In this document: positions 1-7,946 of the stretch, piece by piece
Layout of the letters: the number at the start of each line of letters is the position of its first letter
Numbering within the stretch: position 1 is the first letter of the stretch
Assembly (NCBI RefSeq): GCF_900109645.1
Contig: NZ_FOBG01000003.1
Coordinates: 432,020-496,019, forward strand
Direction: 5' to 3'
Length of the DNA: 64,000 bases
Source: Duganella sp. CF402
GTDB taxonomy: Bacteria > Pseudomonadota > Gammaproteobacteria > Burkholderiales > Burkholderiaceae_D
Position numbers and translations under genes: made by a program
Notes under the pieces: generated by a model
The model's input: only the letters and a program-made list of their open reading frames with translations
Database searches by the model: none
What the model was told of the DNA's origin: nothing

Positions 1-943
1 ACAGCTCGTAATTGGCGCTGCCGAACACGTTCTGGCTGCTGTTCTTGGTCTGCGTGGTCCAGTAGGTTGGGCCGACTTTCGGGCTGGCGCAGTAGCTGCC
101 TGCCTTGGCCGTGTACTTCACCGTGCTGCCGCCGAACATATCGCCGATCGCCGAGCAGGTGTCGCCCAGGTCGACATACTTGCCGGTGCTGACGTTCTTG
201 CGGCCAAGGACCGAGGTCGGCGCCACGCCGGTTTTCGCGGCCATGAAATCGCGGTCGGCGCTCCACAGCGGATCGCGTTCCAGCAGTTCGACGCTAAACA
301 GCGTATTCAGCTTGTCGAAGCTCTTACCACCGGTGAACTGCAGGCGCTGGTCGCCAGCGCCGCCGCGCGAGGTGCCGCCGGCCTTCAGGTTGATGTCGTA
401 GCCATCCGCCTTCTTCTTCAGGATGATGTTGACCACGCCGGCCACCGCGTCCGAGCCGTAGACGGCCGAGGCGCCGCCGCTCAGGATTTCAATGCGCTCC
501 ACCACGCTCGATGGAATATTGGCCAGGTTGGTGAAATTGACCGTGCCGTCATAGGCGATCGGGAAATCGGCCATGCGGCGGCCGTTCAGCAGCACCAGCG
601 TGTGATTCGGGCCGAGGCCGCGCAGGCTGATGGCATTGGCGGACGGCGTGAAGGTATTGCCGTAGTCGGCGCCCTGCACGAAGCCGCTGTTCTGGGTCTG
701 GTTGGTCAGGGCGTCGAAGACGTTGCGGTAGCCCTGCTTGGTGATGTCGTCGGCGGTAATGACGGTGACGGCCGACGGGCCTTCCGTACCGGCGCGCGGA
801 ATACGCGAACCGGTGATCACGACAGCCGGCGGCGTGGTAGCCGCCACAGCATCCTGCGCCAGCACCTGGGTAGGGCCGGCCACGCCGCACAGCAGCGCGA
901 TAGCGCCTGCCGCCAGCGGGTTCAATTTGAATTTTATTGTCAT
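1..943 (-). CDS. TonB-dependent receptor, N-terminal part (gene runs off the window)
   Basis: Outer-membrane receptor that takes up a large substrate using energy passed from TonB. About 314 residues are visible, from an ATG at 943 to the window edge. A signal peptide ends near residue 30 (VLAQ|D). A short segment VVITGSRIPR follows, then a complete plug domain: SAVTVITADDI, ISLRGLGPNHTLVLLNGRRM, and VVERIEILSGGASAVYGSDA with GVVNIILKK. The barrel begins after that and is cut off. The SRIPR segment and the wording of the plug fit the large receptor families that proteobacteria use for oligosaccharides, peptides or other polymers rather than classic siderophore receptors, but the substrate cannot be named. 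An NtrC-like palindrome lies about 90 bp upstream. Confidence 0.93.
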   Translation of the reverse strand, partial: MTIKFKLNPLAAGAIALLCGVAGPTQVLAQDAVAATTPPAVVITGSRIPRAGTEGPSAVTVITADDITKQGYRNVFDALTNQTQNSGFVQGADYGNTFTPSANAISLRGLGPNHTLVLLNGRRMADFPIAYDGTVNFTNLANIPSSVVERIEILSGGASAVYGSDAVAGVVNIILKKKADGYDINLKAGGTSRGGAGDQRLQFTGGKSFDKLNTLFSVELLERDPLWSADRDFMAAKTGVAPTSVLGRKNVSTGKYVDLGDTCSAIGDMFGGSTVKYTAKAGSYCASPKVGPTYWTTQTKNSSQNVFGSANYEL

Positions 944-1032
944 TGAAGTGGTCCAGATTTGTAAAAGGCTGCCACCTTAACAAGTACGACCACAATACTG
1001 AACGAATGTTTTGTTACTAGCTTATTCAGTTA

Positions 1033-1049
1033 TGCACTATTTGGGTGCA
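1033..1049. promoter_or_regulatory. NtrC-like enhancer palindrome upstream of the TonB receptor
   Basis: The sequence TGCAC-TATTTGG-GTGCA matches the classic NtrC binding consensus TGCACY-N5-GGTGCA at every fixed position. It lies about 90 bp upstream of the leftward receptor gene and just outside the terminator of the neighbouring oxidoreductase. No convincing sigma-54 element (GG-N10-GC) was found between the site and the receptor start, so function is inferred from the match alone. Confidence 0.45.
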
Positions 1050-1053
1050 TGAT

Positions 1054-1079
1054 AAAAAAGCCGGGGATTACCCCCGGCT
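1054..1079 (-). terminator. Rho-independent terminator of the indolepyruvate oxidoreductase gene
   Basis: Read leftward, the arms GCCGGGG and CCCCGGC enclose a short loop and are followed by six T residues. It sits about 20 bp past the stop codon of the oxidoreductase gene and separates it from the receptor gene downstream on the same strand. Confidence 0.85.
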
Positions 1080-1099
1080 CGGTCAAGAATAGCAAAATT

Positions 1100-4000
1100 T
1101 TAAGCAGCGTGCGGAGCGGTAGCTTCGGCGGGCTTGCCGAAGACGGCCAGCAGGGCGGCCTCCTTCTGCTTGGCCGCTTTCAGGTGGCGCTCCTTCACGT
1201 GGCCGTAGCCGCGGATGTCTTCCGGAATGCTGGCGATGGCCACCGCTTGCGGCAGGTTGTCCGCCGTCAGCTTCGGCAGCAGGCTGCTGATGGTCTGGCG
1301 GTATTCGCCGATCAGCGCACGTTCCATCTTGCGCTCTTCGGTGTAGCCGAAGACGTCCAGCGCGGTGCCGCGCAGGCCTTTGAATTTGGCCAGCACGCCG
1401 AAGGCTTTCAGCATCCACGGGCCGTATTCCTTCTTGACCAGTCGTCCCTGCGAGTCGTGCTTGGCCAGCAGCGGTGGCGCGAGGTGGAATTTCAGCTTGA
1501 TGTCGCCGTCGAACATGCCGGCGATTTTTTGCCGGAAGGCGCCGTCGCTGTACAAGCGTGCGACTTCGTATTCGTCCTTGTAGGCCATCAGCTTGTAGAA
1601 GTAGCGCGCCACAGCTTCGCTCAGGCGGGTGCTCTTGCCCAGCTTGGCCTCTTCAGCGCGGACTTGTTCGACAAACGATTTATACTGTTTAGCATAATTC
1701 GCGTCCTGGTATGCGGTCAGCAGGTCCACGCGCTTGGCGATCAGGTCATCCAGCGTCTGGATGCGTTTGAACTCGATCACTTTCGCCGGGGTGGTCAGCT
1801 TGGTTACCGAACCCAGATCGTGCGCCGCCGTACGGCCCCAGTTGAAGGCGGCCTTGTTGAAGGCGACCGAGACGCCGTTCAGTTCAATCGCCTTGATCAA
1901 CGACGCTTCCGTCAGCGGCACGTGGCCTTTCTGGAAGGCGTAGCCCAGCATGAACATATTGGTGGCGATGGAGTCGCCCATCAGCGCGGTGGCGATCTGC
2001 CCGGCATCGACGAAGGAGACGTTGTCGTTGCCGCAGGCGCGGATGATTTCACCGCGCGAGCCGGCGTCCGGGAACTGCCAGTCCGGGTTTTTCACGAAGG
2101 CTGCGGTCGAGGAACCGGTCGAGTTGATCATCGCATGCGTACGGCCTTCGCCCATGCGCGACAAGGCGTCGCGCGAGGCGGTGACGATCAGGTCGCAGCC
2201 TACCACCAGATCAGCGCTGCCAGTGCCGACGCGGGTCGAGTGCAAATCGGCTTGTTTGTCAGCCAGGCGCACGTGCGACATGACAGGGCCGCCCTTTTGC
2301 GCCAGGCCGCTCATGTCCAGCACGATGGCGCCTTTGTTCTCGACGTGCGCCGCCATCGCCAGGATCTGGCCGACGGTCACCACGCCGGTGCCGCCGATGC
2401 CGGTGATCAGGATGCCGTACGGCTGCGCGGTCGATGGCAGCGTCGGCGTCGGCAAGGCCGGCATAGGCGCATCGCCCACGGCGGCCTTCTTCGGTTTCTT
2501 CAGCGCGCCGCCTTCCACCGTCACAAAGCTCGGGCAGAAACCGGTGGTGCAGGAGAAGTCCTTGTTGCAGGAGGACTGGTTGATCTGGCGCTTGCGTCCC
2601 AGTTCCGTCTCCAGCGGCTCCACCGACAGGCAGTTGGACTGCACCGAGCAGTCGCCGCAGCCTTCGCACACGGCTTCGTTGATCACGGCGCGCTTGGCTG
2701 GATCCGGGTATTCATTGCGTTTCCGGCGGCGGCGTTTTTCGGAGGCACAGGTCTGGTCGTAAATCATGGCCGACACGCCCGGCTTGTCGCGCAGTTCGCG
2801 CTGCACGTCCATCAATTCGCTGCGATGGCGCACGGTGACGCCCGGCGCCCAGTTGTAATCGGCTGGATATTTATCCGGTTCGTCGGTCACCACGATAATC
2901 GGCGTCACGCCCTCCGCCGCGATCTGGCGCGAGATCATGCCCGGATCGAGCGGACCATCGAACTGCTGGCCGCCGGTCATGGCCACCGCGTCATTGAACA
3001 GGATCTTGTAGGTGATGTTGACCTTGGCCGCCACGGCGGCGCGGATCGCCAGGATCCCCGAGTGGAAGTAAGTGCCGTCGCCCAGATTGGTGAACACGTG
3101 CTTCTCGTTGGTGAACGGCGCCTGCCCCACCCACGTCACACCTTCCGCGCCCATGTGGGTGAAGGTGGAGGTCTCGCGGTCCATCCACAGCACCATGTAG
3201 TGGCAGCCGATGCCGGCCAGCGCGCGCGAACCTTCAGGCACTTTGGTCGACGAGTTGTGCGGACAGCCGGAGCAGAAGAACGGCGTGCGGTCGGTCTGCG
3301 GATTCGGCTTGGACGGCAGCGTCTTCAGCGCCGCTTCCTTCGCTTCCAGATAGGCGACGCGCTCCTGCACGCGCTTGGCGACAGGATGGCCGTCGCAGTA
3401 GTGCGCAATACGCGAGGCGATGGCGCGCGCGATCTGCGCCGGATTCAGTTCATAGGTCGCCGGTAGCAGCCAGTCGCCGTGGCCGGTCTTGCCCTTGTTG
3501 CTCCATTCGCCGGTGTCGTCGAACTTGCCGACCACGCGTGGACGCTCGCCGTCCGGCAGGTTGTACAGCTCTTCCTTCAGCGCGTATTCAAGGATCTGGC
3601 GCTTCTCTTCCACCACCAGGATTTCGTCGAGGCCCTTGGCGAATTCGTGCACGCCGTCCGCTTCCAGCGGCCAGGTCATGCCGATCTTGTACAGGCGGAT
3701 GCCGATATCGGCGGCGGCCTGTTCGTCGATGCCCAGGTCGGCCAGCGCCTGGCGCGTATCGAGATACGATTTGCCGGCGGTGATGATGCCGATCTTCGGC
3801 TTCGGCGAATCCCAGATAATCTTGTTCAGCTTATTGGCGCGGCAGTAGGCCAGTGCGGCGTACCACTTGTAGCTGTTCATGCGCACTTCCATGTCCAGCA
3901 CCGTGTCCGGCCAGCGGATATTCAGGCCGCCTTCCGGCAGTTCGAAGTCGGTCGGCAGTTCGATCTGCACGCGGTCCGGATCGAAGTCCACCACCGCGCC

Positions 4001-4663
4001 CGATTCGATGATGTCGGTCACGCACTTCATCGACACCCACAGTCCGGTGTAGCGGCTCATGGCCCAGGCATGCAGGCCGTAGTCGATGTACTCCTGCACC
4101 GACGATGGGTACAGCACCGGAATGCCGCAAGCGTTCAGGATGTGGTCCGACTGGTGCGCGGTGGAGGACGACTTGGCCGCGTGGTCGTCGCCGGCCAATA
4201 CCAGCACGCCGCCGTGCTTGGCCGACCCAGCGTTGTTGGCGTGCTTGAAGACGTCGCCGCAGCGGTCCACGCCGGGGCCTTTGCCGTACCACATGGAGAA
4301 CACGCCGTCGTACTTGGCGTCCTTGAACAGATTGGTTTGCTGCGTGCCCCACACGGCCGTCGCGGCCAGGTCCTCGTTCATCCCGGGATGGAATTTGACG
4401 TGGTGTTCGTCGAGGTACTTCTTGGCCTTCATCGCGGTCATGTCGACGCTGGTGACAGGCGAACCGCGATAGCCGGTGATGTAGCCTGCGGTGTTCAGGC
4501 CTGCCTTGAGGTCACGCTCGCGCTGCATCATCGGCAGGCGGATCAGCGCCTGGGTGCCGGTCATGAAGGCGCGGCCGCGCTCCAGGGTCCATTTATCGTC
4601 GAGGGTGATGGTGTCGGGATCGACGGCGATGTCTAGCTGCGTACCCTTGTGAGGTGCATTCAT
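1100..4663 (-). CDS. Indolepyruvate ferredoxin oxidoreductase, fused alpha/beta/gamma form
   Basis: About 1187 residues. A thiamine-diphosphate and iron-sulfur enzyme that oxidatively decarboxylates aryl- or branched-chain 2-oxo acids to acyl-CoA with ferredoxin as acceptor. The N-terminal pyrimidine-binding part is followed by a cysteine motif CSGCPHNSS, the TPP region GDGTYFHSG with FNDAVAMTGG, a ferredoxin-like cluster CEGCGDCSVQSNC, and a C-terminal gamma domain starting ITGIGGTGVVTVGQIL. Archaeal enzymes split these over two genes (iorA, iorB); the single long chain is the usual proteobacterial form. The start MNAPHKG at 4663 is chosen because GGAGAC precedes it; the reading frame stays open much further upstream but without family similarity. 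It is divergent from an Lrp/AsnC regulator that probably controls it. Confidence 0.93.
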   Translation of the reverse strand: MNAPHKGTQLDIAVDPDTITLDDKWTLERGRAFMTGTQALIRLPMMQRERDLKAGLNTAGYITGYRGSPVTSVDMTAMKAKKYLDEHHVKFHPGMNEDLAATAVWGTQQTNLFKDAKYDGVFSMWYGKGPGVDRCGDVFKHANNAGSAKHGGVLVLAGDDHAAKSSSTAHQSDHILNACGIPVLYPSSVQEYIDYGLHAWAMSRYTGLWVSMKCVTDIIESGAVVDFDPDRVQIELPTDFELPEGGLNIRWPDTVLDMEVRMNSYKWYAALAYCRANKLNKIIWDSPKPKIGIITAGKSYLDTRQALADLGIDEQAAADIGIRLYKIGMTWPLEADGVHEFAKGLDEILVVEEKRQILEYALKEELYNLPDGERPRVVGKFDDTGEWSNKGKTGHGDWLLPATYELNPAQIARAIASRIAHYCDGHPVAKRVQERVAYLEAKEAALKTLPSKPNPQTDRTPFFCSGCPHNSSTKVPEGSRALAGIGCHYMVLWMDRETSTFTHMGAEGVTWVGQAPFTNEKHVFTNLGDGTYFHSGILAIRAAVAAKVNITYKILFNDAVAMTGGQQFDGPLDPGMISRQIAAEGVTPIIVVTDEPDKYPADYNWAPGVTVRHRSELMDVQRELRDKPGVSAMIYDQTCASEKRRRRKRNEYPDPAKRAVINEAVCEGCGDCSVQSNCLSVEPLETELGRKRQINQSSCNKDFSCTTGFCPSFVTVEGGALKKPKKAAVGDAPMPALPTPTLPSTAQPYGILITGIGGTGVVTVGQILAMAAHVENKGAIVLDMSGLAQKGGPVMSHVRLADKQADLHSTRVGTGSADLVVGCDLIVTASRDALSRMGEGRTHAMINSTGSSTAAFVKNPDWQFPDAGSRGEIIRACGNDNVSFVDAGQIATALMGDSIATNMFMLGYAFQKGHVPLTEASLIKAIELNGVSVAFNKAAFNWGRTAAHDLGSVTKLTTPAKVIEFKRIQTLDDLIAKRVDLLTAYQDANYAKQYKSFVEQVRAEEAKLGKSTRLSEAVARYFYKLMAYKDEYEVARLYSDGAFRQKIAGMFDGDIKLKFHLAPPLLAKHDSQGRLVKKEYGPWMLKAFGVLAKFKGLRGTALDVFGYTEERKMERALIGEYRQTISSLLPKLTADNLPQAVAIASIPEDIRGYGHVKERHLKAAKQKEAALLAVFGKPAEATAPHAA

Positions 4664-4748
4664 ATTGTCTCCAAATATTCGGCCCGGTGCTCGGTCTAAG
4701 CGCTTTGCTACCAGTAGCGCCCAGTATAGACCTGCGTGGACGGCATAA

Positions 4749-4795
4749 AATTGCAAACAATTCGACCGTGCGCGCGATTTGAGCAATAATATTGC
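4749..4795. promoter_or_regulatory. Pair of small palindromes in the oxidoreductase/Lrp divergent promoter region
   Basis: Two A/T-rich inverted repeats, AATTG-CAAA-CAATT (4749-4762) and GCAATA-A-TATTGC (4783-4795), have centres about 33 bp apart, close to three helical turns. They lie between the oxidoreductase start (4663) and the regulator start (4823). Lrp/AsnC proteins bind phased A/T-rich palindromes and usually autoregulate, so these are candidate operators. The second also overlaps a possible -10 element (TAATAT) of the regulator gene. Confidence 0.4.
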
Positions 4796-4822
4796 CCTCA
4801 ACACCGAATTCCCGAGGTATTT

Positions 4823-5344
4823 ATGACCAAGATCGCGCTGGATAAAACCGATCGTAAGATTCTGTCCATCTTGCAGGCCGACGGCCGGCTGTCGAATCAG
4901 GACGTGGCCGAGCAGGTCGCGCTGTCGCCGTCGCCCTGCCTGCGCCGCATCAAGCGGCTGGAAGAAGCCGGCGTGATTCGCCAATACGTGGCGCTGCTGG
5001 ACCCGGACAAGATCGGCCTGGGCCTGCTGGCCTATGTGAACGTACGGCTGGAAAAGCACAACGAAGCGTCGGCGCACAGCACCGCGCGCGTGCTGGGCGC
5101 GCAGAACACCCAGCCGTCGCCGCGAGCCGACTTTGCGGAGTCGGTGTCGCAGTGGCCGGAAGTGGTGGCCTGCTACGCGATGACCGGCGAAATGGACTAC
5201 CTGCTGCGCGTGCACGTGGAAGACATGGAGCACTTCTCGCGCTTCATGATGGCGACGCTGCTGCGCCACCCGGCGGTGCTGGACGTGAAATCCTCGTTCG
5301 CCCTGCAGCGCGTCAAGGACACCACGGCGCTGCCGCTGGTCTGA
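4823..5344 (+). CDS. Lrp/AsnC family transcriptional regulator
   Basis: 173 residues. The N-terminal winged helix-turn-helix (LDKTDRKILSILQADGRLS through SPCLRRIKRLEEAGVI, residues 7-52) binds DNA. A C-terminal RAM/AsnC ligand domain follows (VVACYAMTGEMDYLLRVHV, residues 114-132). Typical members are 150-160 residues; here an extra stretch of roughly 15-20 residues rich in Ala, Gln and Pro sits between the first strand and helix of the RAM domain (about residues 82-105). The gene is divergent from the indolepyruvate oxidoreductase, which makes it the likely amino-acid-responsive regulator of 2-oxo acid degradation. The effector is unknown. Confidence 0.92.
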   Translation: MTKIALDKTDRKILSILQADGRLSNQDVAEQVALSPSPCLRRIKRLEEAGVIRQYVALLDPDKIGLGLLAYVNVRLEKHNEASAHSTARVLGAQNTQPSPRADFAESVSQWPEVVACYAMTGEMDYLLRVHVEDMEHFSRFMMATLLRHPAVLDVKSSFALQRVKDTTALPLV

Positions 5345-5956
5345 TTATTTTTTGCCGAACAGGCGGCCCAGCCATTTGCTGGCGATGCGCTTGTTGGCTT
5401 TGTAGGTGTAGTCCAGTACCGCGAACTGTTCGTCCAGCGCTTCTTGCAGCACGCTGGCCGGATTGGCTGGCGGCAGCTTGAGGTAGGCATCGGCCTCGCC
5501 GTAGTCGCGGTGGATTTCCATGCCGGCCTTTTTCGCGATGTGCATCATGGTCTTGTTGGACGACAGACAGTGCATGTACAGCGTGTCCACGTCGTTGTTG
5601 CGGCAGGAGATGGCGGCGCGCTCGAACAGCTTCGATCCCACACCCAGCCCGCGCGCAGTCTTGCTGACCGAGACGCCGAATTCGGCCACCCGCTCCTTCT
5701 CGGTGACGCTGTTTTTTTCATCGCGCGGCGCAAACGCCAGGTGGCCCACCGCTACCAGTTTGAAGAACCGGTTGTACACGCCGAACACCATGTCGCGCGA
5801 GAAGTCGATGCGGTTGACGTAGTTGCTCACCTGCTCGTCCGGCAGCACGGTGCCGAAGCGCAGCAGGCGATCACTGTCTTCCAGATCGAGGAAGTGCTTG
5901 AGCATGCGGCGCCGGTCGCGCTCGCGCAACTCCTTCACCAGCACCAGCCGGCTCAT
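5345..5956 (-). CDS. GNAT family N-acetyltransferase
   Basis: 203 residues. The acetyl-CoA binding motif A is visible as VSKTARGLGVGSKLFERA (about residues 96-113), preceded by the usual beta strands (VFGVYNRFFKLVAVGHLAF) and followed by LYMHCLSSNKTMMHIAKKAG. A C-terminal extension of about 45 residues (ALDEQFAVLDYTYKANKRIA) is basic and has no clear counterpart. The ATG overlaps the TGA stop of cca (ATGA), so translation is probably coupled and the gene belongs to the slt-gst-cca operon. The substrate is not predictable from sequence. Confidence 0.87.
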   Translation of the reverse strand: MSRLVLVKELRERDRRRMLKHFLDLEDSDRLLRFGTVLPDEQVSNYVNRIDFSRDMVFGVYNRFFKLVAVGHLAFAPRDEKNSVTEKERVAEFGVSVSKTARGLGVGSKLFERAAISCRNNDVDTLYMHCLSSNKTMMHIAKKAGMEIHRDYGEADAYLKLPPANPASVLQEALDEQFAVLDYTYKANKRIASKWLGRLFGKK

Positions 5957-7197
5957 TCCGCGTCCTCTTCTTCCTTCAACACTGCCTTGACGGCGCGTAC
6001 GCGCGCGGCATGTACGCGCTCAGGGATGCGTTGTGGATTGTCGACGCACGATGCAGCGATTTCGCCGGCGTTGACGCCGCGTGCTGCAGCCAGTGCGTTT
6101 TCAAGATGCGCGAGCTGCGGGAACGGCGAATCAGCGTAGCTGGCATTCGGGCCGATGCGTCCTTTCGAATCGCACTCGGTCGCCAGCAGCATTTGCGTGA
6201 AGCGCGCCGGTTTGCGGAAGGCGTCGCAGCGCTCAAACAAGGTGACGATGGTGTTGGCGCGCAGTTGCAACGCGCGGCCCACGTTGCCATGCTCCCGCGT
6301 CGTCATCACGGCCAGGTCGCGGCATTCGGTCGGGACTTTGAGGCGCTTGCTCACCTGCTCCACCAGCTTGACGCCAAGGCCTTCATGGCCGTGGTGCGCG
6401 GGCCAGTTTTCCGGCGGCGTGGCGGCCTTGCCCAGGTCGTGCATCAAGCAGGCGAAGCGGGTTGGCAGGTCGCGGTCCAGTTGTGCCGCGCAGTCGATCA
6501 CTTGCAGCACGTGGATGCCGGTGTCGATTTCGGGATGCCATTTCTCCGGCTGCGGCACGCCCCACAACGCGTCCAGCTCCGGCAGGATGCGCGCCAGTGC
6601 GCCGCAGTCGCGCAGCACTTCCAGCATGCGTGACGGCTTATGTTCCATCAATCCACGCGACAGTTCCTGCCACACACGCTCCGGCACCAGCGCATCGACT
6701 TCGCCCTGCTCCACCATCTGCTTCATCAGCGCATTGGTTTCAGGCACGACGCGGAAGTCGCTGAAGCGCGCGGCAAAACGCGCGATGCGCAGGATGCGTA
6801 CCGGATCTTCCGCGAAGGCTTCCGAGACATGGCGGAAGATGCGCTGCTCAAGATCGCGCTGGCCGCCGTATGGGTCAGTCAGCGTGCCGTCGTCGGCGCG
6901 CGCGATGGCGTTGATGGTGAGGTCGCGCCGGATCAAATCATCTTCCAGCGTGACGTCAGGCGAGGTGTGAAACACGAAGCCCTTGTAGCCGGGCGCGGTC
7001 TTGCGCTCGGTGCGGGCCAGTGCGTATTCTTCCTGCGTCTTCGGATGCAGGAACACCGGAAAGTCCTTGCCGACCGGGCGGAAGCCCTTGGCGATCATCT
7101 CATCGGGCGTGGCACCGACCACCACGTGGTCGTGGTCCTTGACCGGCAGGCCAAGCAGCGCATCGCGGACTGCGCCGCCTACTACGTAAATCTGCAT
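5953..7197 (-). CDS. cca: Multifunctional CCA-adding tRNA nucleotidyltransferase
   Basis: 414 residues, close to the 412 of the E. coli enzyme. It adds or repairs the 3' CCA end of tRNAs from CTP and ATP without a template. The class II nucleotidyltransferase signature GGAVRDALLG begins at residue 7 with the metal-binding DHD shortly after; RRDLTINAIA (around residue 110) and RFAARFSDF belong to the head and neck regions. A C-terminal HD phosphohydrolase domain is indicated by CLMHDLGKA and HHGHEGLG, typical of gamma- and betaproteobacterial Cca with phosphatase and phosphodiesterase activities. The start MQIYVVGG at 7197 matches the family start, although the frame stays open upstream. It lies 4 bp after the glutathione transferase gene. 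Confidence 0.96.
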   Translation of the reverse strand: MQIYVVGGAVRDALLGLPVKDHDHVVVGATPDEMIAKGFRPVGKDFPVFLHPKTQEEYALARTERKTAPGYKGFVFHTSPDVTLEDDLIRRDLTINAIARADDGTLTDPYGGQRDLEQRIFRHVSEAFAEDPVRILRIARFAARFSDFRVVPETNALMKQMVEQGEVDALVPERVWQELSRGLMEHKPSRMLEVLRDCGALARILPELDALWGVPQPEKWHPEIDTGIHVLQVIDCAAQLDRDLPTRFACLMHDLGKAATPPENWPAHHGHEGLGVKLVEQVSKRLKVPTECRDLAVMTTREHGNVGRALQLRANTIVTLFERCDAFRKPARFTQMLLATECDSKGRIGPNASYADSPFPQLAHLENALAAARGVNAGEIAASCVDNPQRIPERVHAARVRAVKAVLKEEEDAE

Positions 7198-7201
7198 GGT
7201 C

Positions 7202-7921
7202 TTAGTCCGGCATTTCCGCGTCGTGCTTGGGCGCCGTCTCGGTCTCGGCCAAGGCTTCGTTGACCCAGCGCACCACGGCGGGATGGGCCAGCACGCGCTG
7301 GCAGTAGGCGTCCAGTGCCGGCGCCAACGCCACGCCGTAGGTGCGGAAGCGACACACCACCGGCGCGTAGTAGGCATCGGCAATCGAGAACTCGCCAAAC
7401 AGGAATTGGTGATGGCCGAAGCGCGACAGGCACTCTTCCCAGATTTCGCTGATGCGGCCGATGTCGGCTTGCGTGCCCGGCGTGCGGCCCTTGCCCGGAT
7501 AGCTGGCCCGGATGTTCATCGACATCGAGTTGCGCAAGTCGCTGAAGCCGGCGTGCATCTCGGCGCATACCGAACGCGCCATCGCGCGTGCCGCCACGTC
7601 CTGCGGCCACAGGTGCAGTTCGGGGAACTGCTCGGCGAGGTATTCGCAAATCGCCAGGCTGTCCCAGATGGTCATCTCTTCGCCGGCCAGCAGCACCGGC
7701 ACACGGCCCGAGGCCGAGTAGCTGCAAATGCGGTTGGCGGTGTCGTCCTGATCCAGCAGCACGCGCACTTCCTGGAACGGGATGCCGAAGGCGGTCATCG
7801 CCACCCACGGGCGCATGGACCACGACGAGTAGTTCTTGTTGCCGATAACGAGGGTCAGGCCGGGCGAGCGTGCGGCGGCCAGGGTTTGCGACAGGCTTGG
7901 ATCAAGTTGGGTAGTCTGCAT
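7202..7921 (-). CDS. Glutathione S-transferase family protein
   Basis: 239 residues. An N-terminal thioredoxin-like domain (LTLVIGNKNYSSWSMRPWVA, ending at SGRVPVLLAGE and DSLAICEYLAE) is followed by an all-helical C-terminal domain. The NKNYSSWSMRPW start places it with the bacterial GST subfamily often linked to maleylacetoacetate isomerase-like and uncharacterised members; the serine pair in YSSWS is the likely glutathione-activating site. A hydrophilic 20-residue extension precedes the domain. It lies between slt and cca in the same leftward operon (25 bp after slt, 4 bp before cca). The physiological substrate is unknown. Confidence 0.9.
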   Translation of the reverse strand: MQTTQLDPSLSQTLAAARSPGLTLVIGNKNYSSWSMRPWVAMTAFGIPFQEVRVLLDQDDTANRICSYSASGRVPVLLAGEEMTIWDSLAICEYLAEQFPELHLWPQDVAARAMARSVCAEMHAGFSDLRNSMSMNIRASYPGKGRTPGTQADIGRISEIWEECLSRFGHHQFLFGEFSIADAYYAPVVCRFRTYGVALAPALDAYCQRVLAHPAVVRWVNEALAETETAPKHDAEMPD

Positions 7922-7946
7922 GATGGTACGTATCCTGTAAAAGGGA

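Noticed and set aside
1049..3466. Rightward 805-codon open frame opposite the indolepyruvate oxidoreductase gene
   Set aside because: High GC content keeps antisense frames open. Its protein is Arg/His/Gln/Val-rich with no domain, and the opposite strand carries a complete recognised enzyme.
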